From Ligula intestinalis (taxonomy: Eukaryota > Platyhelminthes > Cestoda > Diphyllobothriidea > Diphyllobothriidae): a stretch of 64,000 nucleotides of DNA. The notes below the pieces were generated by a model that was not told where the DNA came from, did no database searches, and saw only the letters and a program-made list of their open reading frames with translations. Within the stretch, counting starts at the first letter, position 1. Every line of letters begins with the position of its first letter. The position numbers were made by a program, and so were the translations under genes. Location of the stretch: the NCBI GenBank assembly GCA_036362985.1, contig JAYGXS010000006.1:11373041-11437040 (forward strand), read 5' to 3'. Positions 43,300-54,425 of the stretch are shown piece by piece.

Positions 43300-43690
43300 C
43301 TTTTTTTATTTAAACCAGTGCACGCTTGCTACGAGAAAGAAATTACTGATAGACAATCCGAGCACGTCGGCTGGGGTGGTGCGTACGTGGTTTGCAGGCC
43401 TGGGCATATCGTTCACAGTCAACTGGGTGACATTTGACGAAATCGCAATACGCAATTGCCATTCTGAAACCGTCGGGTGAAAAGCGGGACGATGAGGAAA
43501 ATAAGGAATGGGTTGAGTTTATCTGGAAGGACAGATAGCGCGCGTTGTGATGGTCTGGATGGAAAAAATGGTCCCGATTCGCCATTCGGGTTGAGAAATG
43601 GCAATTAATGATTCAGGCTAGGCACGCAAATTCGACCTATAATAGATATTCTATCTCCTGAAAGTTCAAGGGAAATTCTGAAATTTGCCC
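43300..43690 (+). repeat. Dispersed duplication, copy 1
   Basis: Matches 46440-46825 in the same orientation over about 380 bases (CACGAGAAAGAAGG-type start; GATGGTCTGGATGGAAAA at 43550 and 46683; GATTCGCCA-TCGGGTTGA). No coding similarity is preserved. Confidence 0.7.
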
Positions 43691-45629
43691 TTGGATTCTG
43701 ATTAAATACAAAAGCTAAGACTATGCTAATTTCGTCGTCACCTTGCAGTTAACGCATACAGTAGATGTACTATCGCTTGAAATATGTTCGACAACGTAAT
43801 AAAAGTCATTTTGTGGGAATTCAGCACATGCAGCGTGCACCCAAACTATTGTAACAGTAAAGTAAGAACTATAAGTAAAAAATCAGAGTTTGTTTAAGAC
43901 ATTACTATGTACTAGCATAAAAAATTTAATTTTCACAAAAACCTTCAAACTCACGTAATGGCAAAGCTAAAAGTCACTAGTCCAATATGAAATATAAATG
44001 TTTTTGTTGCATGGCAATAAAAAAGAATGGCAAGTTTATCAAAAATAAGTAAAAATACAAAATGTTCTATAAATTAAATTGTTTCCATAAAATGTGTCAT
44101 AAATGAATGCAGTCACCTTAACTAAAGTTTTTTCCCAGTATGAATACTTCGTAAAAATTTCCGTTTTAATGCACAAAAAAGATTCTTGCGTACTTTTTAT
44201 CAATTTCAGTTGGCAATTGCAAAATGTTTTTCTTTGGTTATCAAATCGTGGCTGTTGAGCGGAATAAAAATAGATTAAAGGCCACAAACGGATAGGCTGG
44301 CTGTTTACTAAGAATTTAGATTACGGTTGCACTTGTTATAAAATTCATACCATCTTGTGTATAAAGAAAGAAATTTCCGTTTGTAACATTGTTTAAAATT
44401 ATTTCAAGAGCTCGAGTGCGACGAGCAGCAAACGGTTTTCAAAATTATGGTAAACACTTTACGAATTTCACTGTTTTGTTTTTTTTGCCTATAAATACCG
44501 ATTTCTCTTAAACTACTTACAGAAAACTTTGCAGAATTAAAAACCTTAAAAGCATTTACCAAGATAAGGAGTTCTTAAACATGTATCCTTATGAATCCGC
44601 CTGTCTGCCACATGACTATAGAATCGCCCAAACATGTCAACTCATTGACAAGAAAAATGAATTTCCACAAAAATATCCGAAAATGAATACGTTTAAGATT
44701 AATTAAAAAACTTTCTATAACAAGTTACCGCCTCAATAACTGTTTTACTTCGATAGTTTGAAGTCAAATATCTGTGTTCGATACCTTTTTTAAAAATAAA
44801 GTCAATTTCAAAATGGGATATTTTGACCGGATTTTTTACTTTCCTAAGACTTAGAGGAAAAAAGCTCTGCTTGAAATGAAAGAACTTACATTTCTATGTT
44901 AATCAGAACAGTTTTTGCTACGTTCTTTTAATTCAGATCACTGTTTTTTGATTTAACTTGCACAACAGAGTGACCCAAAATATATCCAAATATTTCTTAA
45001 CATTAAAATCCTTTGCCTGTTCCGTTCCAAGTTTTAATATTTATTGATATTTTTGACAACATTTGGATGTTGTTAGTTAACAATGTTAATAACAAAACAT
45101 ATTTTATTCCGTGATCTTCATGCAGAGTCAAATAGACCAAGAAATTTCGGCATACTAAAACATATTTTGGTCTCTTGTAAGTATATTTCTTATTTTAAGT
45201 GCGCAAAACGTAATATATTTGCAGAACTAAAAATATTTTGACACAATTCATTGATCCATACTCGACTCTAGTGCTGTATCTCGTACGTACACTAACCTCA
45301 ATTTCATGAACGCAAAACAAAATTTTCCGCTTCGTAAACAGATATAATTAAATGTTTCTGCTCTTCATGACTGTTCTTTTGTAGTGCAAAATTAACAAAC
45401 AACGTTTATTTACAAAGGAAACTCCATGAATATCAACAGACGCCGAATTTAGCCCATTTCTGCCTATATTTTTTACCAGTTTAATGATCTGAAGGGAATT
45501 CAATCCTAGTTGATACCATTTTGCGCCTCAAGTCAAGCCAAATAATTAAATAAACAACCTCAAATTTGTGGTTTATCCCCAAATCCCCAACATTTCATCA
45601 GATATGTAATCTACTTTACTTCATCATAA
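43691..45629. other. AT-rich sequence, part of an old duplication
   Basis: 44.38-44.85 kb resembles 48.70-49.15 kb at low identity (TTTACCAAGATAAGGAG against TTTACCAAAATAACGAG; ATATCTGTGTTCGATAC against ATATCTGTGTACTTTAC). Nothing codes. Confidence 0.4.
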
Positions 45630-45845
45630 TTTATAAGTCCGCTGTTTGCCTCCTTCCGTCGGGATAAGCAAACGAAAATCAGTCAATAAAAGCCAGCAGC
45701 CAGGTTCTTCTGTCGATGATGTGAGGTTTACAGCTATTTGCTGGACAAGATTGGTAAAGAATGCCATCTACTCATATTTACTTTGTCATATGAATATAAT
45801 CGCTCTCTCCATTTGCTTCAAATTTGATATTCCTGTTTAATTTGA
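45630..45845 (+). repeat. PLE family d terminal fragment
   Basis: Diverged copy of 41.62-41.82 kb (AACGAAAATCAGTCAATAAA against AACGAAAATCAGGCAGGACA; GATATTCCTGTTTAATTTG at the end). Confidence 0.55.
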
Positions 45846-46439
45846 AGTAAACGTTTGAAATATTCTTCTAAATTTATTAAGAAATCATTAGTTTTGGAAA
45901 TGCAGGCCGTTTTATAATTGCTCTAAATATATTTTAGCTCAAAAGATCCGCTATTAACTGTGATTCGGCTCATTAAGACAGTATCCTCCGTAAACTGTTT
46001 TCAAAACACCTTGTAAGTAATGCATCTGTACAATAAACCATCTCTATGCTTCTCTAAGGCAAGACGGGAGTGGTTCTGCGGGCCTAAATTTTTCCACATA
46101 AAGTCTGGGGATCGTATTTTTGAAATATATTTCAACATAAACTTAGGTGTGCGGTTTTTATTGTAAGAGTTGTTCCGAAAAATAAGAAATAGTTTATATC
46201 AAGGTGGGTGACAGTTTTTGCAGAAGTCTTTTAGACGAGGAAACGTTAGCATGTTAACTTTTTGGCTTCCTTCCAGTATTGCTGCTCCTCATATGATAGT
46301 TTGCTTTTTTCTGCGAAGTAACCAAATTCATCAGAGTAGAATCAGTTATCCGTCTGCACTGTGTCAGCCCACACGTAGCAGCTAACAGGATATAGAATAG
46401 TTCGTACAGCCAAGATAGGTTTTATAAAGAATTTTTTCT

Positions 46440-46825
46440 GATTTTTAACCAGCGCACGTCTGCCACGAGAAAGAAGGCAATGATAGTCCATCGGAGCACG
46501 TCAACTGACGTGGTGCGAACGTGGCGCACAGGCCGGGACAGATCGTTTGCAGTTAGCTGGGTGACATTTGATGAAATTGGTGGGCGCAATTCCTTTTCCG
46601 ATTCCGTGACGATGGTGGTGAGAGCAGGAGAGACTGGTTGAGATGCTGTTTATTTGAAAGAATAGAGATAATGCGCATTGCGATGGTCTGGATGGAAAAT
46701 AAATGGTCCTGATTCGCCACTCGGGTTGACAAATAGCAATAAATGATTCAGCTTAGGGATGCTAATTGTACGCCTATTAGCTATCCCATCTCATAAGTTT
46801 AAATGGAAATTCTAGAATCCATTTT
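46440..46825 (+). repeat. Dispersed duplication, copy 2
   Basis: See 43300-43690. The distance between the copies (about 3.14 kb) is 0.9 kb less than that between the PLE d fragments at 41.62 and 45.64 kb (about 4.0 kb), so a segment duplication with later indels is possible. Confidence 0.7.
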
Positions 46826-47142
46826 TGGCTTCGGCCAAGTAAATTGAGCGCATTTAGTATACTTATTAACATGCAGCCTTATCCAGCGATATTTCAGTAA
46901 TATCAATCAACAATTTTTAAACGGGCTTGCAAAAAGCGAACACTGCAAAAAGCAAGCAAATCTCAGGCAGCAATCAAAACAAAAAGTCAAAAATAAGAAA
47001 TTTAAATGGCATTTTTTCCAGAAAGGGAATGAAATAACTTTGTCGGCAAGAAAGTCCTAGTTAATTAGTAAGAACCTGTTAAGGCATCACGATTGATATG
47101 CAACATCACCAAAACACAAAACAATTCACACACCCCATATAA

Positions 47143-47152
47143 NNNNNNNNNN
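47143..47152. other. Assembly gap (10 N)
   Basis: Sequence changes sharply from AT-rich to GC-rich across it, so the join may be a scaffolding link rather than a true small gap. Confidence 0.95.
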
Positions 47153-50100
47153 GATGCGTCACCGAGGGCGCGACCGGTCATCTGAGGACACGATGGCACT
47201 CGTGGAGAGCCAATAGGGAACAATGACTACTGGCCCTTAAATATGCTGCCGCCGCTGAAGGCGGCACTCTGTTGCCGGGACGGGCTACTGACGACCCGAA
47301 AATTCTGCTGCTTGGGGCACTAGATAAGCTGCCGAAACGAGACCGTTGATAGTAGACACGTTGCTGACGGAAACACGCAGAAGACAAAGCTGCTGTACAA
47401 GCAGAACTATTAACAGCAAATCACTGTCTTCTATCCTGTTCTGTTTTCTCTTCCTAACACATAACTGGGCGACACATCCGGCGTGGACATAAGAACCCAT
47501 AAGGCTATAACAGTGAGTGCATAGATATGGCAGGGCAGATGGAGAAGCGATTCCCACTTTTTGGCTCTCAGGGGATATGTGGCGTTCCACACGCTGTAAT
47601 GAGAGCCACACAAACCAAATTAATGTCTGTCCATATGAACCGCGATTGACTGTGCTTTGGGCATCTTGTCAGCATGGCGTGGATCAATATATTGTTCATT
47701 ATCGAGTGCTCGAAAATTGCAGGGCCTCTACAAATACGAAATGAATAAATTGTGGTGCAGAAATGTTACCCATTTTGCAACGACAGCAAGGTTAAACTAA
47801 ATGCCAAATGAGAACGTAAATTATTGACTAATTTTGTCTTTTCTATGTATGCAAAAGTGAATCCAGCGAAGCGACATGTGTCACAGAACACATGTAATGG
47901 GAGGTACCATTCAGAAAATAAAGGAACTGGGTGCTAACTAAACATTGAAGATAAAGGCATCCAGTCAGTTTAAAAATATGTAGAAAGCACGCAGATACTA
48001 AATAAATATTTAAAAATGTGTGCCCGGTAACTAGGAGAGGGCATAAAAGGAGCATATATACAGTAGGTGTTCTAACTCACGAAATCCAGGGGATTTTACA
48101 AGAAACTCCCTCTTACGCAAAATCAGCCCAAGTTGGGGCCATTTAATTCTTAGATCAATATATTTCTGTTCGTTCTTCAAAATATGCCAAATTGCGATTT
48201 ATGAAGTAATATTTCTTTGTTTAGATGCACCAACTTTTTAGCGAAACGGAAAATTCCGAAAAAATGAAAATCAGGCTTATTAGGTAAGCTTGATTTTTAA
48301 ATGTGAGGAAGCCTGTTCAGGCAAAAAAACAGAGTGAATAAAGCAGCACAAGTATAATTACGTTGGAAAGTAATCTTTTTTTATTTTCAGAAACATGCGC
48401 TTCCATATTAGGTGAAAAGTAATTTATGGCTGTTACCGAATAGTCTAAAGTCTGAGCATGTACTCTAAACCGGTTTCACGAAAATTGCTATTTGTTCCTT
48501 CTATTGTTACGCTGCTTGAGTTACGTTGAACGAAAGCAACTAGGTTTTTGATTTATTACACTGATTGGGCGATCATAGGAGTGGGTTTTTCATAAGCTCA
48601 CGTGCGGACATGCCAATTGGTGACTAATAAAACTTTATGGAATTATCAGGTGCATTCGTAAACGTAACGAAACGTACCGTAAACCTTCACTGAGTGAATT
48701 TTCCATGTGTCACATTTCTTTGTAATTATTTTGGGATTTCGATGACAACGAGGTTTATATCGTTTTTAAAATGCTGATTAACACCTTACGATTTTCCCTA
48801 TCTTCAGTTGGTTGGCCATAAATAAGGGTTATATACTACCAGCTTACAAAATGTTCAAAATAAAGTATTTTTGAAAAGCGTTTACCAAAATAACGAGTAG
48901 GTGAACATTCTTTCATATGTAGCTGTCTTTTTAGGTTATTTTTAAGGAGCAACCAAAACTGCCAAGTCATTTTTGAAGTAAATGAACATCCAAAACAAAA
49001 GTCGCGAATCAGTGTGCCTAATATTAATGAGCAATATCTCTATAATAAGTTATCCTTAAAAAGGCACTTAAATAAGTTATTGCAGCGTCGAATATCTGTG
49101 TACTTTACGTTTTTTAAGATTAAGTCAAGATCGCCCATCGGTCAGAAGTACCAGCCCGCCTCCCGATCAAACAGCTCAACATTTTAACCGATCCGATGTG
49201 CGTTGTCCGTCATTACTTACGACGTCCAAATTGTGGCGGATTATTCCACCCACAAAAACGGACCAGACACTTGAATCTGGGCATTTAAATACTAAAGGGC
49301 AGATGGAGCACAAATTGTCACCTTAGGTAGGATGAAATGAACTACACTCATTCATTACTTGAACAATAGGAATCAACATAAATACTTTATGGGATTTCCA
49401 AACGAAATCGTGATTTAAATAATTCTATAAAATAATCTTCAACAGCTGTGGTAACGTCCATGTCTACCAGCCGACCGCACTAAACAATTGCTGCAGCAGA
49501 ATTCTGAAGTCATTGTTCGTCCACTTGATGCAGTTAAGGTTAGTTTTGGTCTAAGCATGTTCTAAAATTAGCTCTAGAGAAACAAACTGAACTTTACCCA
49601 CAATCTCGCGATGAGAAGTGACCCGCATAAAGCAAGTCTCAATTGGTGCTTTGACCCCATGCGTTTTGCAAACTCACAGAAATGCCGACTTTAACCAACA
49701 AGCCTCTCGCTACGAGCACATGTGACCTGAAGTATGTTCTGCTGAAAAGTCACCCAAGAAAGCGACAGCCCATCAGAGTTAGGTGAGAAGCCAGTACAGA
49801 CGTGCAGAGCAAGCCATCACAAGGAGTTTTGTTCGTATTTTGGCTTAGAACAAGACAAGATAAACGTGCGTGGTAGAAAAAGCAGTGAAAGACAAAATTG
49901 ATACTGATAAGGTAAAATCTACACACAGGCATCTCTTTTCCTTATCGGTTCCTTTCTATAATTCTAAATACGAGCAGGTTTGTCTGCGTAAATTCGGGCA
50001 CAGTTGAGCAAAGCAACTATTCAATACTCCCCTCTGGCCTCTAGCAATCGATCATTTTCCTCCGTTAGAATATGTCTTCTAGAATTTCGCTAAATAGTTC

Positions 50101-50320
50101 ATTATTGCAGAACGTTTTAGAGAATAAATGAAATTAGTAGGCTTTTATGTCTGACTGCTAAATAAGATTCGTCATAGAAATATTTTCTCTCTCGTCTCCT
50201 TAAACCAAGTACGTTGCAAAAGGAATACATAAATTGGTACTATCTAATTTAATTAATAATCAAATAGATATGTGTTTATTAAATGCAGGGTCAATCTACG
50301 CAGCAGCTGTGTCTGTCGAA
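47153..50320. other. Unassigned sequence
   Basis: 47.15-47.6 kb is GC-richer with short frames on both strands and no domain. 48.70-49.15 kb is the second copy of the old duplication noted at 44.4 kb. The remainder is featureless. Confidence 0.4.
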
Positions 50321-50329
50321 CGGCATGGA

Positions 50330-50490
50330 GTGTACCGGCTACAACCGGTTTTATTTCATGGCAGAGAGTATTGCCGAAAAAACAAAGGAGAATTGAATGG
50401 CCATTTCTGGTCTATTATCCGTCGTCAGCCAGACCCAAATCGGTTCCCACCTGAGGTTTGAACTCGCAATCTTTTTAATCAGAGTCTTGG
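50330..50490 (-). repeat. tRNA-derived SINE, minus copy of a head-to-head pair
   Basis: Minus strand: B-box-like TTGCGAGTTCAAACCTC, then GGTGGGAACCGATTTGGGTC, TGGCTGACGACGGAT, CCAGAAATGGCCATTC and CTCCTTTGTTTTTTCGG, the same body order as the 23.65-kb copy. Confidence 0.65.
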
Positions 50491-50690
50491 GGTCTAAACA
50501 TTGAACCACGAACTCGCTGTCTTGCGTTAGACCCTTATCAAAGAGGTTGCGAGTTCGAACTTCGAGTGGTACCCTATGTGGGGTTGGGGATAATTGGCTG
50601 ACGATGTCCACAAATGTCCATCCAGTCTTCCCTGTCTTTGCCTTGGCTACTTTCCACTATGGCTGCTGTCAGGGCCCAAGAAGTTAGACC
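50485..50690 (+). repeat. tRNA-derived SINE, plus copy of a head-to-head pair
   Basis: B box GGTTGCGAGTTCGAACTTCG is close to consensus. The body follows: GGGGTTGGGGATAATTGGCT, GACGATG, CCATCCAGTCTTCCCTGTC. The tRNA-like heads of this copy and the minus copy overlap through GGTCTAA and TTAGACC, a small palindrome. Confidence 0.65.
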
Positions 50691-52210
50691 CACGGCAGAG
50701 CGGCTCAGGTGGGTTCCGTTAGCGGTAGGCGAACGGTCATCAAAGGGCTTCTATTTTTCTTACTATGTTAATTTGAACATTTTACCCTACTTATTCTTTT
50801 TAAGAATGCCATTTGCTTCTGAGTCCTACCAGGTGAGAACTGCATCTTTTGGAAACGGTTGCAGTCGATCCCCTCGATACTGCCAGCGACAGCAAAACGG
50901 TTCACTGACTTACTGACCACGCTACGCTAATTCGGGCCCGTCTTTCGCTATCCTACTGACACATAAACTAATGTCAGTGTTCGCATCCATTGGTGCACGG
51001 CCGGGCAAAGCTACTTGGCATTTGGATCAAGTGACTTCTATTACAACCGACACGCAGTTCCATATCCGCATGTGCGCTGCCACCCATTAATCATTTCATC
51101 GCTTCTCCTGCAATGCTTACGTTTACTTCGCTCTGAGTGCGGTGGACAGATCCAGCCAGTATCCATCGCTCTCATTTTCAATATCTTTTTTTGAGTGGGT
51201 CGGTCTTACATACAGTCTAACCGACTGCTTGCACGGATACAATGACGTCATTTTGACCCCTCACTCTTGACTCTGTCCACCACGAGTTTCAGCAGTCTGA
51301 AGCAATGCACCGACCCCCACGGTATTATAGTGAAAGTAGACTTGCAGTGAATCTACCCCACTCCCTCACCACTCCCACACTTGTACCCGATGTCAAGATG
51401 TAAGTCGAGAAGACAGGAGATAGGGAGGGTGCAGACAGTGTAGCATCACATCACACAGACACATGACACTTTCACGGCCTCCTACGAACGCAGCAGAAAC
51501 CGCGCACTCTTCACCTCGCCATATGACGGTCTAGACATGTATGCTAACCTCGTAACTGCCCACTGCTGTAAGAGAGAGAACAGTTCAGTCTGACGCTTTC
51601 ACCTTTTACTGGTTCATACAGCCCTGACGGAGAAATGACAGTCTAGGGGTACATCTGTCACACTGTCCAAAGCAGGGCAGGGTTTGGAGAGGGAGGGTGG
51701 GTGGGGGTTAGGTCTTGCACACATCAACCACATCCTCGTTCTCAGAACAGCCGTGGTCTTAGCCGTTTGCAAAGTAGTGAGGATGGTCACTGCAAACACT
51801 TGTGGGCGTGTCGCGCAGTCTCCACCCCTTCATTAATTACGCCTTCAAAAATATGTACACATCTAATCTGTCAGAGCCTTGTGCTCGCTAAGATTAGCAA
51901 GAAAAAGCTACTAAAATCGCTAGCATGTAATAAGTGATATCCATAGATGAAATTTGGATTTTCTGTTAGAGCATTCTGATAAGCAGAGAAAACGAAGGCT
52001 ATTGCAGCGTCCGAACCATGTATTTACTCATCTGAACGTTTAACCACTTGCTAGAGTCTCTCATCAGACATAAAAGGGATAATAAAACGAAAAATAGTTA
52101 AAAGGGATAGAAGTCAATCGAACTTCGGTAATGCCGGCCCGGAAATATCTGCGAAGGGCTCTGTGTGCCTGCACCAGCTCACACGTCGATCGACTGAGGT
52201 CTTGTAGAAG
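50691..52210. other. Unassigned sequence
   Basis: Moderately GC-rich, with many short tracts and no supported gene. A minus frame at 51614-51799 and others have no domain. Confidence 0.4.
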
Positions 52211-52945
52211 ATCTGGGTGTCAAAAGAAGTTAATATGCGAGTTCCAGGTAGCAGCTCAGAAGAAGGAGATGCGACCACTGGAACAAGAGTTTCATTTCTT
52301 TGACTTTTCGGATTCCGTCGGGAGACCTCAATAACAGGTAATGGTAGGATAATCAGAGCCATGCGCAGATAAGGGTGAAACATGCCCAGATTGCACGGTA
52401 TCTAAAGTTCGTAGCGGTCATCCGTATGCGTACTATAATTATCCGTCCATCTCGCAAATGTGACAACTGCTTTGAGCTGCGAGCTGCTCCAGACATGGTT
52501 CTCAGGTCCCCAGTCCATCAACAAGCGCAACGACTTGGCATTTCCCTACTGTGTACTGAGAAGTTGCCTGATCAAAAGAATCAGTCACGTGTGAAGGGCT
52601 GGGCGCAGCAACAACTCTGAAGATAGCGGGCATAATTGTGCCGCAATTACCAGGCCCTCATTCAACTCGGCCAAGGAAATCGCGGCAATTAAAAAGTCGA
52701 ACAAGAAGTGTCAAGCCATGACCACCCACATAAAGACCCCAGGCGGTGACTATGAGAGCCAAAAGGTTAATTACAGTACGCACGCGGATGACCGCTGCGA
52801 ACTTTAAATACCGTTCAATCTGTGGATGCTTCCGATTATCCTATCATTATCTATCCTTAAAGATTCTCGACGCAATTCGAGACGTCAGGGAAATAAAACT
52901 CTTGTTCTAGTGGTTGCAACTTCTTTTTTCTTATCTGGGTGTCAA
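52211..52945. mobile_element. R3 foldback element with 13-bp flanking repeats
   Basis: Arms 52245-52445 (minus) and 52768-52932 (plus) are inverted copies sharing TAATTA-AGTACGCA, GGATGACCGCT, the hairpin and CTCTTGTTC-AGTGGT. ATCTGGGTGTCAA occurs at 52211-52223 and 52933-52945, a likely 13-bp target duplication. The loop of about 325 bases codes for nothing recognisable. Each arm carries a terminal motif like that of PLEs (GGAATCCGAAA on the left arm, CGAGACGTCAGG on the right). Confidence 0.75.
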
Positions 52946-54199
52946 TTAACTCGGAGCTTGTCTTGGTATTTGCGTCCACGATAGTCTTCGGAACAGTGAA
53001 GTTAATCCTACATATGCCCAGGCATATGTGTCATCCGAACATGACTCCAGCATGAGCAGCATAGTTATAAGGGTAGATTAGATGCGATTAGATGTGATAC
53101 ACTGCATCCGAAAGCTAACTGTGATTTTATCACTCCTCGAGTTTCATGACCCTGTTGCACATAGACACCTTGGGTCGATATGCAATTGCGACGCCTTGTT
53201 CCGCAGTATGGCAGCCAGTCAACAGTTCTGTCGCTCATCCTTGTTCAACGTCAACAGACAGCTGTTTCGCACGCACTGACCCTACACCGACATAATCACG
53301 CGCATACAGGCGCGCACACGTGTACCCAAATAGTCGCGGTGTCCCAAGGGCCACTAGAATACGCCACCCCTCGGCAGATGCAGCAGGGACTTCTATAGGC
53401 AAGACCCCCTTCGGGCAATGCAACACATCAATCGAAAACCACTTGATCTCGCTTGACAGCCATGCAAATGCAGCTGTCATACCTCACACTGACAGACAGA
53501 CGCACTCTCAGGCACAACTGGACGCAAACAACCCTAGCCCAGGGTTATATGCACAATCAGACCCCCACTCTCATGCCGTCTGCTTTTTACCTACAACTTG
53601 CGGATTTGGCCTGATGATTGTAGTGCGCTAAGCACAAACACAACTAGACACCACAGCAGCAATGCGCTCAGTTGCAGCTAACTCGTCTTTTATATCATAG
53701 GTGCTGTATCTAATTGTGATCTACGGGCGAGCATTCGTAGGCATTGGCTTACGATCGCCATCGGATAGCCATTCCGCATGAATTGGTCGCGGAAATTTGC
53801 TCCGGCTTGCTGTCGTGAGTCTCATCACACAAATTCTTTTGTGAGTCACCGAATTGCGACTGTGGATACTGCGAAGCTGTGTGGTGTTCATTGCCTTTAC
53901 CATAGACCGTTTGTTTTGTTCTTATTACGTCCTTGGGACTTGGCCATGTGAGCGCGTGAAGAAAGGGCTGCTGCCGCTCCTCTTATTCTTAATTCGTGAG
54001 GGGAATATCTGGAAAGATTGAGCAAAGCAGGTTATAGTAATTCCGCTGCATGTGCTTTCGGACGAAAGCAAACATTTCCTGCAAATTAAGGTGCCAAAAG
54101 GTCAGTGCCTGCTGGATTAACGGACATTTCTCCAAATTCTCTTTAGGATCAGTTTAGGGAACATATTGTCTTACCCTTACTCTGCGCATAGGTCTCCCC
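52946..54199. other. Unassigned sequence
   Basis: No gene supported. The frames at 53082-53631 have no domain. Confidence 0.4.
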
Positions 54200-54425
54200 T
54201 GTAAACGTGAATTGGGTCTTTTGACAATATCCATACAGCTACATGGAATGTTCAGTTTCAAGAAACCCCTGACCCACTATCTGCGCATGTCTCAGATCTG
54301 TTTACGAGTACCTATGACTGAGAATTCCCGACGGAATCCGAAACGTCAGGAAAATAAAGTCCGTGTTCCAGTGGTCGCATCTTCTTCTTCGAAACCTCTG
54401 ACCTTTGTCCGATGACGCATCAAGT
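54200..54425 (+). repeat. R3 repeat, best copy
   Basis: ATCTGCGCATGTCTCAGATC upstream, CTGAGAATTCCCGACGGAAT, then CCGAAACGTCAGGAAAATAA, TTCCAGTGGTCGCATCTTC. The stem is GATTCC with GGAATC in consensus. It ends in TTCTTCTTC like the PLE family a tail. Confidence 0.65.
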
